Source: Anaerolineaceae bacterium (lineage in GTDB: Bacteria; Chloroflexota; Anaerolineae; Anaerolineales; Anaerolineaceae). Taken from it: a stretch of DNA of 58,277 nucleotides. Below, in pieces: positions 33,446 to 42,508 of the stretch. A program made the translations under genes and the position numbers. The number at the start of each line of letters is the position of its first letter. The first letter of the stretch is position 1. The notes beneath the pieces are model-generated. The model worked only from the letters and a program-made list of their open reading frames with translations, made no database searches and was not told where the DNA came from. The DNA lies in the NCBI GenBank assembly GCA_003524305.1, contig DQHW01000028.1, forward strand, positions 47,548 to 105,824, in the 5' to 3' direction.

Positions 33446-34459
33446 TTACTCAAACTTCAAAATGTTCTCTCGCAGTTCACCCCACTTGAGTGCATCAGAG
33501 ATGCCCTGTTCAATGCTCAAATCGGCATGCCAGCCGAGCAGACGTTTGGCGGTGTCGGCGTTGGTATACGAACCGGCCACATCCCCGGGACGGGGACCGG
33601 TTTCTTTCTTGTTGATGGTCTGACCGTAGATTTTTTCAAAAGCGGTCACCAATTCGCGGACGGTGACGCCGCGGCCGGTGCCGAGGTTGATTACCAAATA
33701 ATTGCTCACCGGGCTGCCGGCGCGTTCAAAGACCTGGTCAAACTGGGTTACAGCGTTAACGTGTGCGCGCGCCAGATCCCATACGTGCACATAGTCGCGG
33801 ATGCCCGTACCGTCCCGGGTGGGGAAGTGGGTGCCGGTGATCTCAAACACGGACTGCTTTCCCTGGGCGGTATCGACCAGTTTGCCCAGCACGTGCGAGG
33901 GGTTCTTCACGTGTATGCCGCTGCGCATCTGCGGATCCGCGCCAATGGGGTTGAAGTAGCGCAAGGCGATACCCTTCATCTTGTACGCAGCGCAGAAATC
34001 TTTCAGCACCATTTCCATCATCAGTTTGGTGCGTGCGTAAGGGCTGCTGGCCTTGAGCGGCGCTTCTTCCGTCACCATGAAACCGGGGACGATGTCGTAC
34101 AAAGAGGCAGAGGAGCTGAACACCACACGTCCGTGGTTCAGGCGCTGAAGGGTGTTGAAGAATTCAATCGATTTTGAAACGTTGTGTTTGTAATAGTCAT
34201 AAGGCATTGATACAGATTCGGGCACCACGATCAGCGCCGCGCAGTGGATGGTGGCCTGGATGTCGGGATGATCCTTGAAGACCTTTTCGACGGCGGCTGA
34301 ATCGGCGATATCAGACTTATAAAAGGTGTAGCCTTTGGTGAATTCTTCCCGGCCGGTCACCAGAGAATCCAGGATGATCGGGGTGTGCCCGGCATCTTTC
34401 AATGCAGAACAAATGGTGCTGCCAATGTAACCGGCTCCGCCTGTGATTAAATATTTCAT
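33446..34459 (-). CDS. galE: UDP-glucose 4-epimerase
   Basis: Cytosolic NAD-dependent short-chain epimerase interconverting UDP-glucose and UDP-galactose (or related sugars), for cell-surface glycans. The Rossmann motif is TGGAGYIGS (7-14 region); the catalytic set is Ser in FSSSASLYD (about 117), Y141 and K145 in SPYARTK. Downstream motifs AVGIRDYVHV-type GTGIRDYVHVWDLARAH and LGTGRGVTVRELV are typical. Length 337. ATG 34459 has AAGGAG 5 bases upstream. A degenerate copy of its 3' end lies at 33142-33210. Confidence 0.93.
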   Translation of the reverse strand: MKYLITGGAGYIGSTICSALKDAGHTPIILDSLVTGREEFTKGYTFYKSDIADSAAVEKVFKDHPDIQATIHCAALIVVPESVSMPYDYYKHNVSKSIEFFNTLQRLNHGRVVFSSSASLYDIVPGFMVTEEAPLKASSPYARTKLMMEMVLKDFCAAYKMKGIALRYFNPIGADPQMRSGIHVKNPSHVLGKLVDTAQGKQSVFEITGTHFPTRDGTGIRDYVHVWDLARAHVNAVTQFDQVFERAGSPVSNYLVINLGTGRGVTVRELVTAFEKIYGQTINKKETGPRPGDVAGSYTNADTAKRLLGWHADLSIEQGISDALKWGELRENILKFE

Positions 34460-34543
34460 GGGGCTCCTTAAGTCTTGCGCTTACCCGTTCAGTTTTTTGC
34501 TTACCCTGCAAGTATACCGATAAAAACCCATTCTTGAACAGGG

Positions 34544-34564
34544 TATTTATTTCTAGAAACAATT
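34544..34564. repeat. 21-nt intergenic element TATTTATTTCTAGAAACAATT (copy 2)
   Basis: Identical over 21 nt to 25419-25439. Shorter forms are at 4172-4185 (inverted) and 6901-6912. In three of four cases it lies shortly after a minus-strand stop codon. Role unknown. Confidence 0.6.
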
Positions 34565-34566
34565 GG

Positions 34567-34586
34567 TCCAGAGTGGATTCTCTGGA
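34567..34586 (-). terminator. Weak terminator-like hairpin after DUF3592 gene
   Basis: TCCAGAG-N6-CTCTGGA stem, 12 bases after the stop; the following T run is poor. Confidence 0.4.
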
Positions 34587-34598
34587 TCAAAGATCAGG

Positions 34599-35066
34599 CT
34601 AGAACAGAACTGAAACCAGACCGATGACAACACCTGTGGCAATCAGAAAGATGCCCGGTACCCGTGACATCATGCCCACTGTGGTTTTTGGAGCAAGCAC
34701 GGATTCTTCAAAGTTTTCAGGGTTGTACCACACGGGCACTTGCTTGCCTTCGGCAAATTGTTCTTTGACGTTGCTGGCGGTCACATAATCAAAAGTGGGG
34801 CTGCCAAAAGAAACTCGGCTGCCTTGGTACACTTTTCCATCAACCTGGTATTCATACTTCACCAAAACTCTGAAAGCGACGTTGATGCTGCCCATGGCAT
34901 TGCGTCCGGGTTCTTCTTCAATGCTGGATTCCAAAACCGTGCCGGTTGTGGATGGCCATTTTTGAGCCAATTTACCCATGCGTCGGGCATTGACGGCCTG
35001 TCTGAGTAACAAAAAACCAATTCCGCTAAAAATCAAAAAGACCAGAATGCCTGTATATTTGATCAA
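34599..35066 (-). CDS. DUF3592 domain membrane protein
   Basis: A 155-residue protein with an N-terminal helix (IKYTGILVFLIFSGIGFLLL), a central soluble domain with the DUF3592 pattern W-P-S-T-T-GTVLES ... YEYQVDGKVYQGSRVSFG ... VPVWYNPENFEESVL, and a C-terminal helix (GIFLIATGVVIGLVSVLF). The start is TTG 35066, preceded by GAGGAG with 6-nt spacing. The frame is open upstream, but the upstream translation lacks a ribosome binding site. Function of the family is unknown. Confidence 0.8.
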   Translation of the reverse strand: MIKYTGILVFLIFSGIGFLLLRQAVNARRMGKLAQKWPSTTGTVLESSIEEEPGRNAMGSINVAFRVLVKYEYQVDGKVYQGSRVSFGSPTFDYVTASNVKEQFAEGKQVPVWYNPENFEESVLAPKTTVGMMSRVPGIFLIATGVVIGLVSVLF

Positions 35067-35214
35067 GAGTGTCTCCTCGGCGCTAGATTCCCTTGAGTGT
35101 AACTGAGGATTAACCCTTTGGCAATATTTCACAAAGGTGTATCGCACAAACATATACAACACAAGTATGTACAAGCAAGCGTCATGTGTTTCTCAAGTAG
35201 TAAGCTGGCCGTAT

Positions 35215-37521
35215 TTATTTCATTAGCCGCGCATTGGCGCCGTCCAAAATGAGATGGATGTCTGCTGATTCATCCACGCCCAGCGAGTTCTCGAAGGGCG
35301 AGATGCCGCGGTCAAGCCACAGGATCATTTGCGGGTTGAGGTTTCGCCATACCCTAGGCGGAATGTAGCTGACATCTTCCGGACCGAGAAGCAGGGTGGT
35401 CAACCCGGTCAATGCGTCGGGCGAGGAAGCTTTAATCACCGCGTAATCCACCCCGTTGGGAATCAACACACGCAGGTTGCCGTATTGCAGCAGCAGGGCG
35501 GTGCCGTTCAAATCCTCCGCGGCGAGGGTCAGCCACAGGCCTGGTTCAATTTCCATGCTTTCAGAAGGCAGCAATTTTTCAACCTCAATTCCGTCCGGGA
35601 TGCGCAGCGGCAGGCTGTCTTCTTCAGAGCGGTAGCTGGAAGGCGCCAACTGCACCTTCCTGACGTTGATCGCACCGGAGAGTTCATCCAGCGGTTTGGT
35701 GACCTTGCGGTCTGTGATCAGCACGGAATCCAGGTGATAAGACCAGGGCGATAGGTCCTTTTCGAGGCTGGATGTAAATTGATCCATGCTGCCGCGGGGA
35801 TCAATCGCCAACGTACTTCCGTTTGGGGCGATCAAATAAACTGAAGATTCTTCATCGCAACGCACCAGATGGAGATGGAGTAGTCCATCAGGTTGGTGAC
35901 TGGCGATGGACCATGTCGAAAAACCGGTGGCAGCCAGCAGCAGCACCAACCAGATAAAGCGGCTGGATTGGAAGAACCTGGCAAGTCGTTCTCGCAAGAA
36001 GAAGAGTGCAACGATTAATGCAACAACGATAAAAATCCAAATCGTGAAAGCCGGGTGAATGGTCAAGACCCCTCCTTTTATTTTCGCCAATAGTGTCACC
36101 ATGGAATTGGTGTACTTTAAAAACGGCCATGAAATCACCATCGCCAGTTTGCCTGCCAGTGGATGCAGCATGCCAGCCAGCACTGTGAGTGCGCCGCTTA
36201 TCATCACAGCAGGCTGCACTGGCAGCACTAGCGGGTTGGCAAGCAGCGCACTGATCGAAATGCGGCCAAAGTTGGCGGCGATAAATGGCAAAGTGGCAAG
36301 TTGGGCAGCCAGGGTAAACAGAAAATACTCGCTGAGCGGCATGGTCCATTTGGTAGCAGCTTTCTCAGAAACCCTTTTCTCAAGCAGCCCATTCAACCAA
36401 TCTTGCATGGGTTGGGCAAAGACCACCAGACCAAAACTGGCAGCAAACGAGAGTTGAAAACTGGCATCCTTCAAAAGCAGAGGCTGCAGCAGGCACATGA
36501 CTGCCGCCGTAAAAACCAGGGCGTTCAGACCCGCCTGCCGCCTGCCAATCAAATGTCCGCCCATGGCCAGCACGGCCATGATCAGAGCGCGGTTTACGGA
36601 TTCAGAAGCATCCACCATGGAAGCGTAAAATCCCAGCAGGATGGCAGACACAAACGCTGCCCAATACGGCCCTACCAGCAGCGTAAAAGCCCAGAGAAAG
36701 AGACCGGCCAACACAGCCATGTTGAAACCTGAGATGGCAATAATGTGCGCCACACCGGTATCGCGGTAGTCTTGTGTCAGATCTGGCGGCAGGTCGTTAT
36801 CCACACCCAGTAAAATGCCCGTCAGCAGCCCTGCTTCAGGTTGGGGAAAAATCTCAAAGATGGCTTGGCGGGCGCGTTCTCGAAAACCGATTAACCCCTT
36901 ACGCAGCACAAAACCATAATTGCTGCCCACTTTTGTTACACTTCGCGGATGGTAGATCACACTCAAGATGCCTGATTTGGCCAGGTAATCGCGGTAGGAG
37001 AAATCGCTGTTTTCAGAGGGGGTGCGAGGATATGCCGTGAACTGAAGCAGGTCGCCGTACTGCCATTTCGAATCCGCGGTCATTTGAACCTGGGCTAACC
37101 CGTGAATTTTTCTCGAGGCATGCACCCAATCGATACTGGTGGGGTCTGTGATCTCAATAGTCGAGATTTGGTAGATCGTCGATTCTGTTCTGCGGTCCGC
37201 GGCAGCCGAAACCCAGCCAGTGACCACATAGGCACCCTTGTTGTTATACCAGGCAATGTCATTGGTTTTTAAGACCGGGTTGTCTGCTATCCAAATTCTG
37301 AGCCCGCCCAGTGAAAAGAATAACAACAGCACACCTGCTGATACTGGCAGCCACTCGCGAAGCTTTCTCCACGGTTGAAACCGGTTTTGTATTTTTCGTT
37401 CAAAACACGACAGGATTAAAAAAATCGCAATGAGTGTCAGCCAAACCGAAAAACTCAAATGTAGTCCATCCCCGACTAAAAGGCCGGCGATAAATGCAAG
37501 AGAGACCCATAAAAGCGGCAT
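35215..37521 (-). CDS. comEC: ComEC/Rec2-type DNA uptake channel protein
   Basis: A 768-residue polytopic membrane protein. The order is: N-terminal DUF4131 region (1-190), the Competence domain with GVAHIIAISGFNMAVLAGL and eight or more helices (about 220-510), and a C-terminal metallo-beta-lactamase-like region (about 550-768). In standard ComEC the last domain has HxHxDH; here the corresponding strand reads SVLITDRKVTKPLDEL and no metal motif is visible, so nuclease activity there is doubtful. ATG 37521 is 15 bases after the upstream methyltransferase-like gene. No other competence genes are in view. Confidence 0.9.
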   Translation of the reverse strand: MPLLWVSLAFIAGLLVGDGLHLSFSVWLTLIAIFLILSCFERKIQNRFQPWRKLREWLPVSAGVLLLFFSLGGLRIWIADNPVLKTNDIAWYNNKGAYVVTGWVSAAADRRTESTIYQISTIEITDPTSIDWVHASRKIHGLAQVQMTADSKWQYGDLLQFTAYPRTPSENSDFSYRDYLAKSGILSVIYHPRSVTKVGSNYGFVLRKGLIGFRERARQAIFEIFPQPEAGLLTGILLGVDNDLPPDLTQDYRDTGVAHIIAISGFNMAVLAGLFLWAFTLLVGPYWAAFVSAILLGFYASMVDASESVNRALIMAVLAMGGHLIGRRQAGLNALVFTAAVMCLLQPLLLKDASFQLSFAASFGLVVFAQPMQDWLNGLLEKRVSEKAATKWTMPLSEYFLFTLAAQLATLPFIAANFGRISISALLANPLVLPVQPAVMISGALTVLAGMLHPLAGKLAMVISWPFLKYTNSMVTLLAKIKGGVLTIHPAFTIWIFIVVALIVALFFLRERLARFFQSSRFIWLVLLLAATGFSTWSIASHQPDGLLHLHLVRCDEESSVYLIAPNGSTLAIDPRGSMDQFTSSLEKDLSPWSYHLDSVLITDRKVTKPLDELSGAINVRKVQLAPSSYRSEEDSLPLRIPDGIEVEKLLPSESMEIEPGLWLTLAAEDLNGTALLLQYGNLRVLIPNGVDYAVIKASSPDALTGLTTLLLGPEDVSYIPPRVWRNLNPQMILWLDRGISPFENSLGVDESADIHLILDGANARLMK

Positions 37522-37536
37522 AGGCGGCCTGTCTGT

Positions 37537-38139
37537 TTATTTGAATTTAATGGGGATGATCCAGGGGGTTACTTTGCGATAGTCAATGTAGGTTTGTCCG
37601 AATTCCCCAACCAGTTTATGCTCTTCAAAACGCGAGCCAATCAAGGTGTAAATCGTCACGCCGATGGCTAAAGACAGGATGTTCCAACTCATCAGCGGAA
37701 ATAGCCATAAAACGATAAATGAAAAGAAATAAATGGGATGGCGCGAATATCGATAAAGTCCGTCTGTCATGAGGGTGTTTTTGGATGAGTCAGCAGTCTT
37801 TGAGAGCAGGCTGTCCAATCCAATAAATGAGAGTAATCCAGTCCCTTTGAAGCTGAGCAGCAGCCCTGCGAGCGCCAATAATTGAATAAAGCCGGTTATG
37901 AATATCCAGGGTTGGGGGATGATATAGAGGTGGGCATCTGGCAGCAGCAAGACCAGGGCAGCATAAAGAGGGGTGGTGATCAAAGATATAACCACATAGG
38001 TCAGGCGGTAATATCTGCGCCCGTTCTCACCATAGACCCTGGCGGCAATTTGTTTCAACCATAATGAGGCTGTCAGGGAGTGAATGACCCCGTAAACCGC
38101 GCCGGCGATTAATATCCACCAAAAACCGGATTGATTCAT
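37537..38139 (-). CDS. NnrU/isoprenylcysteine methyltransferase-like membrane protein
   Basis: A 200-residue protein with five hydrophobic segments. The C-terminal signature GLYRYSRHPIYFFSFIVLW and RFEEHKLVGEFGQTYIDYRK matches the ICMT/PEMT clan (SAM-binding R-H-P and E-E residues), and the N-terminus IAGAVYGVIHSLTASLWLK matches NnrU-like proteins. Substrate unknown. It lies between plsC and comEC, 15 bases from the latter, on the same strand. Confidence 0.83.
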   Translation of the reverse strand: MNQSGFWWILIAGAVYGVIHSLTASLWLKQIAARVYGENGRRYYRLTYVVISLITTPLYAALVLLLPDAHLYIIPQPWIFITGFIQLLALAGLLLSFKGTGLLSFIGLDSLLSKTADSSKNTLMTDGLYRYSRHPIYFFSFIVLWLFPLMSWNILSLAIGVTIYTLIGSRFEEHKLVGEFGQTYIDYRKVTPWIIPIKFK

Positions 38140-38179
38140 CTATATCCCATATTTAACTTTTAAAAAGGATGCCAATATA

Positions 38180-38848
38180 CTATTTTGAGTTTTCAGCCAG
38201 GATTTCTTTTAGACGCGGATGTTCTCTGTAGAAACCATGATACTTTTCCGGCAGCATGACGGCAATTTGACACATGATTTCATCCGTGAGCTGTTGAAGT
38301 TGTTCTTCGCGGTTATTGCGGTCAAGTACCGGCGCGGGGATTAATTTGCCAAATTGAGCGGTGATATGCGGGCGTTTGAAGTGTTTCATTTTGTCAACGG
38401 CATCTTCGGTGCCTGATAACGCCACTGGCAAAATAGGCACACCTGCCCTCAAGGCCAACAAAGCTGTACCGGGTTTTCCTTCAAGAAGCTGGGCGTCTTT
38501 ACTGCGTGTCCCTTCAGGGGCGATGCCAATCGCCATCCCCTGGTTGAGGGCGGTCATGGCGGTGCGAAAAGCGCTGAAATCAGCCGTGTCGCGATCCAGC
38601 CAGATGCCCTGGGCGGTGACGATGAACCAGCGGATGAGGGGGTACTTGAGGTATTTGGTGGTGACCAGCGCGGTCATATCTGGCCTGTTGGGGGTCAAGA
38701 ACAAAACCGGGATATCCATGCGGCTCATGTGATTGGTGGCAATCAACACGCCGCCGGTTAACGGGATATTTTCAACCCCGATGAATTCGGTAACAGTTAA
38801 TCTTTTTAAGAGCCAGACCAGGATTCTTCTTAATTCATTCGGTTTCAT
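38180..38848 (-). CDS. plsC: 1-acylglycerol-3-phosphate acyltransferase
   Basis: Membrane-associated acyltransferase making phosphatidic acid. The catalytic motif is NHMSRMD (H-x4-D, about residues 38-44), and the phosphate-binding motif is EGTRSKDAQL (about 110). VLIATNH precedes the active site as usual. Length 222 is typical. The gene symbol is by family; a role as a paralogous acyltransferase is possible. No strong ribosome binding site before ATG 38848. Confidence 0.9.
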   Translation of the reverse strand: MKPNELRRILVWLLKRLTVTEFIGVENIPLTGGVLIATNHMSRMDIPVLFLTPNRPDMTALVTTKYLKYPLIRWFIVTAQGIWLDRDTADFSAFRTAMTALNQGMAIGIAPEGTRSKDAQLLEGKPGTALLALRAGVPILPVALSGTEDAVDKMKHFKRPHITAQFGKLIPAPVLDRNNREEQLQQLTDEIMCQIAVMLPEKYHGFYREHPRLKEILAENSK

Positions 38849-38946
38849 ATTTCTATTGTCCTATTTTTTTTGAGAAGGTCAATAGCCATTATTTGCCAGG
38901 TTCTTCCACTTTGAATAATGAAATAACCCGTTGTGATTATTGAAAA

Positions 38947-39807
38947 CTACAAGATTGACTCGTGCGGATGTTTTTCATCCACCTTTGCAAGAGCGTATGA
39001 AGCCGCAGCGCCAACAATAAACAATCCGGCGCAAATGGCGATTGTCCATCCGGTGACGCCAGAGGGAATGATGGCTGCCGTGGAGCCAATCACGATACCC
39101 AGGATGAAGTGATACATAAATGGATAAGCCTTCTTAAACAGCCAGGCTACCAGCTTTGAGAACAGCACAACACATAAAACCACACCAATCATCAAGGGAA
39201 TGATCACACCAAAATCCAGTGACTTGATCCCGTTAGACATGGGTTGGTAAAGCCCCATGTAGATCAAGAAGTTTGAGGGGCTCATACCGGGAACAATCAT
39301 GCCAAGGGCAAAAATCGCGCCGCTCATGATCCACACCAAAAAATTAGGGGTCATGGTGACATTGCCAATGGTATCCAGCCAGCGCATTACAAAGAATATC
39401 CCTACTGAAAAGACGGCCAAGATAATAAAGTGGTACGGTTTACGGCCTTCCTTGCCGGCTGTCTTCCATAAAGAGGGAAAAGTGCCCGTGATAAAACCTA
39501 TGAACAGCCAGATAAAAGGGGCGGCAAAATGTGTAAAGGCATAATCGATCACTGCCGAAAAAGCCACCACACCTATCACACCGCCAATACCAATTGGAAT
39601 GAAAAACAACATGTTTTTGATGAACTTGTGTTTGATATTGGCAAGGAACTTGATCAAAGGTTCATAGATGCCAAAAATGACCATCAAAACGCCGCCCGAA
39701 AGCCCCGGTACGATCGCGCCAATACCCACCAGAACGCCTTTGATCAGGCGAATAAACCAGCTAAAAAGACCATCATTGCTTTTGGTCGTCGTTTCTGAAG
39801 TTGTCAT
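38947..39807 (-). CDS. DUF368 (PopT-type) membrane protein
   Basis: A 286-residue protein with about eight helices. The signature GIGAIVPGLSGGVLMVIFGIYE and the repeated IVPGMSPSNFLIYMGLY are the two inverted DUF368 motifs. DUF368 proteins are reported undecaprenyl-phosphate translocases, returning lipid carrier to the inside for cell-wall synthesis. ATG 39807 is preferred to the upstream TTG, since AAAGGA precedes it by 9 bases. Placement near plsC and PrsW suits an envelope role. Confidence 0.88.
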   Translation of the reverse strand: MTTSETTTKSNDGLFSWFIRLIKGVLVGIGAIVPGLSGGVLMVIFGIYEPLIKFLANIKHKFIKNMLFFIPIGIGGVIGVVAFSAVIDYAFTHFAAPFIWLFIGFITGTFPSLWKTAGKEGRKPYHFIILAVFSVGIFFVMRWLDTIGNVTMTPNFLVWIMSGAIFALGMIVPGMSPSNFLIYMGLYQPMSNGIKSLDFGVIIPLMIGVVLCVVLFSKLVAWLFKKAYPFMYHFILGIVIGSTAAIIPSGVTGWTIAICAGLFIVGAAASYALAKVDEKHPHESIL

Positions 39808-39926
39808 TGAAAACAGTCCTTTTATTTGTTGCAATAATTACATACTGACCGATTTTATCACATGGAGAAGAAACAAATAGAGACCCACCTTGTGTAAATA
39901 GTTTACTTGAATGAATTGACGATTCT

Positions 39927-41174
39927 TTAGTTCCCTGTTGTTTCTTGTTGCAAAGGCAGAATTGGAGGGGGACCAGGTAATGTTGAGCGAATTTTTTGGT
40001 TCATTATGTATAATATTGCCAACATCACGGCAAACAACACACCCAAGACCCATGGTGCAAAGTTGCTGAATGTAGTCAGCGAATAATCGGCAAAGAAATC
40101 AAGATTTGTACCCAACCCAGACATGAGTGCAAAGAAATTCCATGTACCGTGAAGTGACATGCTGGCGAGGTAGGTGCCAACCAGGCGTTTGTAATTGCCA
40201 TTTTTCCAGGCGGATACCAGCGCCCAACCGGTTAAGCCGGTGGTCAGGGTGTGTAAAAGACCGGTACCAACCCTGGCGATCAGCAACACTGTCCATTTTT
40301 CTTGTGACAGAGAGGCCACCGCGCTCACACTTTCAATCAATGCGAAGGCAGCACCGCAAACCAATCCAGCGCTGAATCCTTCCGCCTCAGACCATTCGCG
40401 CTTAATAAAAAACCAAAGTGCCAGCGGCTTGAAAAATTCTTCCACCACTGGGGTCACAACGGCCAGTGAGAAAAAAATAGCCGCAAGAATACCGGGGTTT
40501 TGAAGAAGCAGACCAAATTGTTCAATCACCGCAGTAGACATATTCGCAGGATCAACCATCAGTTGAGTCTGAAGAGTCATCAGTATGGGAGCAAATTCAT
40601 TCTTGTTTGCCAGCCATACACTGCCGAGGATCATTGCCGTTAGGAACAACACGATTTCCACCAGGAACACAAGCGGCATGCCGGCAAAAATCTGAAAGTT
40701 GACCAATCCCCAAAACCGCTGCCGGCTGCTCTTGGGAAGTTGGTGTTGACCAAGCTCTATAAACCACCATAGTGGAACCGCCACCATGATAAAAGAGATC
40801 AGTACTTTCAAAAACGGATTGGACAAAAGATTGGGGAATGTGTAGGTTAAATATCCCAATGGAAGTATGGCCAAAAATGCGATACTGGCCGATATAAGCG
40901 TGGAGCGGGGTTGACTGGTTGCGATGGGTAACCTGGCCAGCCGGCGAATTGATAGAACGAGAGAAGGCACTGCCACCAGCGACAGGAAGACACCCAGCCA
41001 GACGATAACGTATATAGATTGATCTGATTGTCCGCCTAAGGGCTGGATGGTGCCTGCCAATTTTATTATCAACAGAAAAGCCAGGGCAGAAAATAGTGAG
41101 ATTGCCAGCCCAATAATGCTGATGATGAGCTGCGCAATAGAGGGCAGGTGTGTTTTTACCGGCTGGTCTGACAA
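39927..41174 (-). CDS. PrsW-family intramembrane metalloprotease
   Basis: A 415-residue polytopic protein. The metal-site motifs of the PrsW/CPBP-like superfamily are visible: TPVVEEFFKPLALWFF (EE), GLLHTLTTGLTGW (His), and SMSLHGTWNFFAL (His). PrsW in Bacillus cleaves the anti-sigma factor RsiW; here the target is unknown, though the ECF-sigma membrane partner at 4231 is one candidate. The start is TTG 41174 with GAGGAA 8 bases upstream, 2 bases after the lipoprotein stop, so it is coupled to it. Confidence 0.9.
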   Translation of the reverse strand: MSDQPVKTHLPSIAQLIISIIGLAISLFSALAFLLIIKLAGTIQPLGGQSDQSIYVIVWLGVFLSLVAVPSLVLSIRRLARLPIATSQPRSTLISASIAFLAILPLGYLTYTFPNLLSNPFLKVLISFIMVAVPLWWFIELGQHQLPKSSRQRFWGLVNFQIFAGMPLVFLVEIVLFLTAMILGSVWLANKNEFAPILMTLQTQLMVDPANMSTAVIEQFGLLLQNPGILAAIFFSLAVVTPVVEEFFKPLALWFFIKREWSEAEGFSAGLVCGAAFALIESVSAVASLSQEKWTVLLIARVGTGLLHTLTTGLTGWALVSAWKNGNYKRLVGTYLASMSLHGTWNFFALMSGLGTNLDFFADYSLTTFSNFAPWVLGVLFAVMLAILYIMNQKIRSTLPGPPPILPLQQETTGN

Positions 41175-41176
41175 GA

Positions 41177-42508
41177 TTATTGTTCCTCGATGATGACTGT
41201 TTGCAAAATATCCGGCGATAACAGCACCTGGTCGTAATACGGGTCTCGCGGACGCAGAGATTGCAGTACATCCATGCCTTCGATGACTTTGCCAAAAATG
41301 GTGTACTTGCCGTCAAACTCAGGGATCTCGGTGTAGGTAATGAAAAACTGTGATCCGTTCATGTTATTTTTGTCAACCGTCATGGCCAGCATGCCTGGTT
41401 GATTAAAACGCAGTTTGGGCGTGACTTCAATTGAAAATTGATAGCCGGGTCTGCCGTTTCCTGATCCAGTGGGATCACCGGCTTGAACCAGGTAACCAGG
41501 TACCACCCTGTAAAAGGGATTGCCGTCATACCATTTTTGCCTGGCTAAAAACACGAAGTTATTCACAGCCATGGGGGCTTCCTGCGGATAAAGTTCGAAA
41601 ACGATATCCCCTTTTTCGGTAGTAAAAGTGACTGTATAGGATTTGTTTTGGTCAATGGTTTTATCAGGGCAGGCAGTGAAGGCATTTTCAGGCAGCTTGT
41701 AATATTGAACCATGTTGTAAAGACTGCTGATATCCACCCAATCCTGGTAAAGTGTTTTGTTGAAGAACAGGGCCGGCGGGGTGGTCAAGGTGGTTTCGGC
41801 GCTTTTGCGGGTGGCATCAAATACCTTTTGGATGGTTTCGTCGCTGGTTATGTCGGCCATGAATTGGATCTTATCCAGGTCGAGATCGTTTGCTTGATCA
41901 ACCAGCCAGGTTGAAAATTCTTTGACCGAGAGAGAGAGCCATTCATCCTGGAGCCCGAAAAGAATATCATGCATTTCCCAATACTTGTCTTGCAGACCTG
42001 CTGCTTCGGCGGCCTGGGCAGCCAGTGCAGCTTTATCGTGTTCGTCGGTCAACGGAAGATAACGCAAAACGATTTTGACATCATCGGGGTAGAGTGTTTG
42101 CAGTACACGCAAATTCATGGCCAAATTGGCGCAAATCTGGCATTGGTAGTCTGTGTATTCATAAATAATGATCTCGGCCGTGTCTGAGCCCAAAACCCAA
42201 TCCGTTTTGGATGGGTCAGGGATTTTCTTATCTACTTCAGCAGAGATGACGGGCAAAATTGGGGCTGCACTGCAGGTTGCGGGTCCGCTTGGGGTGATGG
42301 CCAGGGTGGGCATACTGGTTGGGGTGGATGATGATTTCATGGTCGGCAGGGCTGTGGTGGTGGGGGCCAGCGTACGGGTCGGGTTGCCAATGGTGGCGCG
42401 CGGGGTTTGGGTGGGTGAAGTGAGACCAAAAAGGTTTTGGCAGGCAGATAAAACGAGAATGCTCACCACAATGGCGGTCAGACTGGTGATTTTGAGGGCT
42501 GATTTCAT
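41177..42508 (-). CDS. Lipoprotein with thioredoxin-like and cyclophilin domains
   Basis: A 443-residue extracytoplasmic fold catalyst. Signal peptide and lipobox LSAC (C23) anchor it. Residues 24-80 are a Thr/Pro-rich linker. About 95-280 is a DsbA/thioredoxin-4 domain with the redox pair C123-Q-I-C126 and a cis-Pro (TTPPALFFN, P244). About 290-443 is a cyclophilin-type prolyl isomerase (GDIVFELYPQEAPMAVNNF, then FYRVVPGYLVQAGDP, GSQFFITY). Combining disulfide and proline isomerase activity in one chain is unusual. The ATG overlaps the tmk stop by 4 bases. Confidence 0.92.
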   Translation of the reverse strand: MKSALKITSLTAIVVSILVLSACQNLFGLTSPTQTPRATIGNPTRTLAPTTTALPTMKSSSTPTSMPTLAITPSGPATCSAAPILPVISAEVDKKIPDPSKTDWVLGSDTAEIIIYEYTDYQCQICANLAMNLRVLQTLYPDDVKIVLRYLPLTDEHDKAALAAQAAEAAGLQDKYWEMHDILFGLQDEWLSLSVKEFSTWLVDQANDLDLDKIQFMADITSDETIQKVFDATRKSAETTLTTPPALFFNKTLYQDWVDISSLYNMVQYYKLPENAFTACPDKTIDQNKSYTVTFTTEKGDIVFELYPQEAPMAVNNFVFLARQKWYDGNPFYRVVPGYLVQAGDPTGSGNGRPGYQFSIEVTPKLRFNQPGMLAMTVDKNNMNGSQFFITYTEIPEFDGKYTIFGKVIEGMDVLQSLRPRDPYYDQVLLSPDILQTVIIEEQ

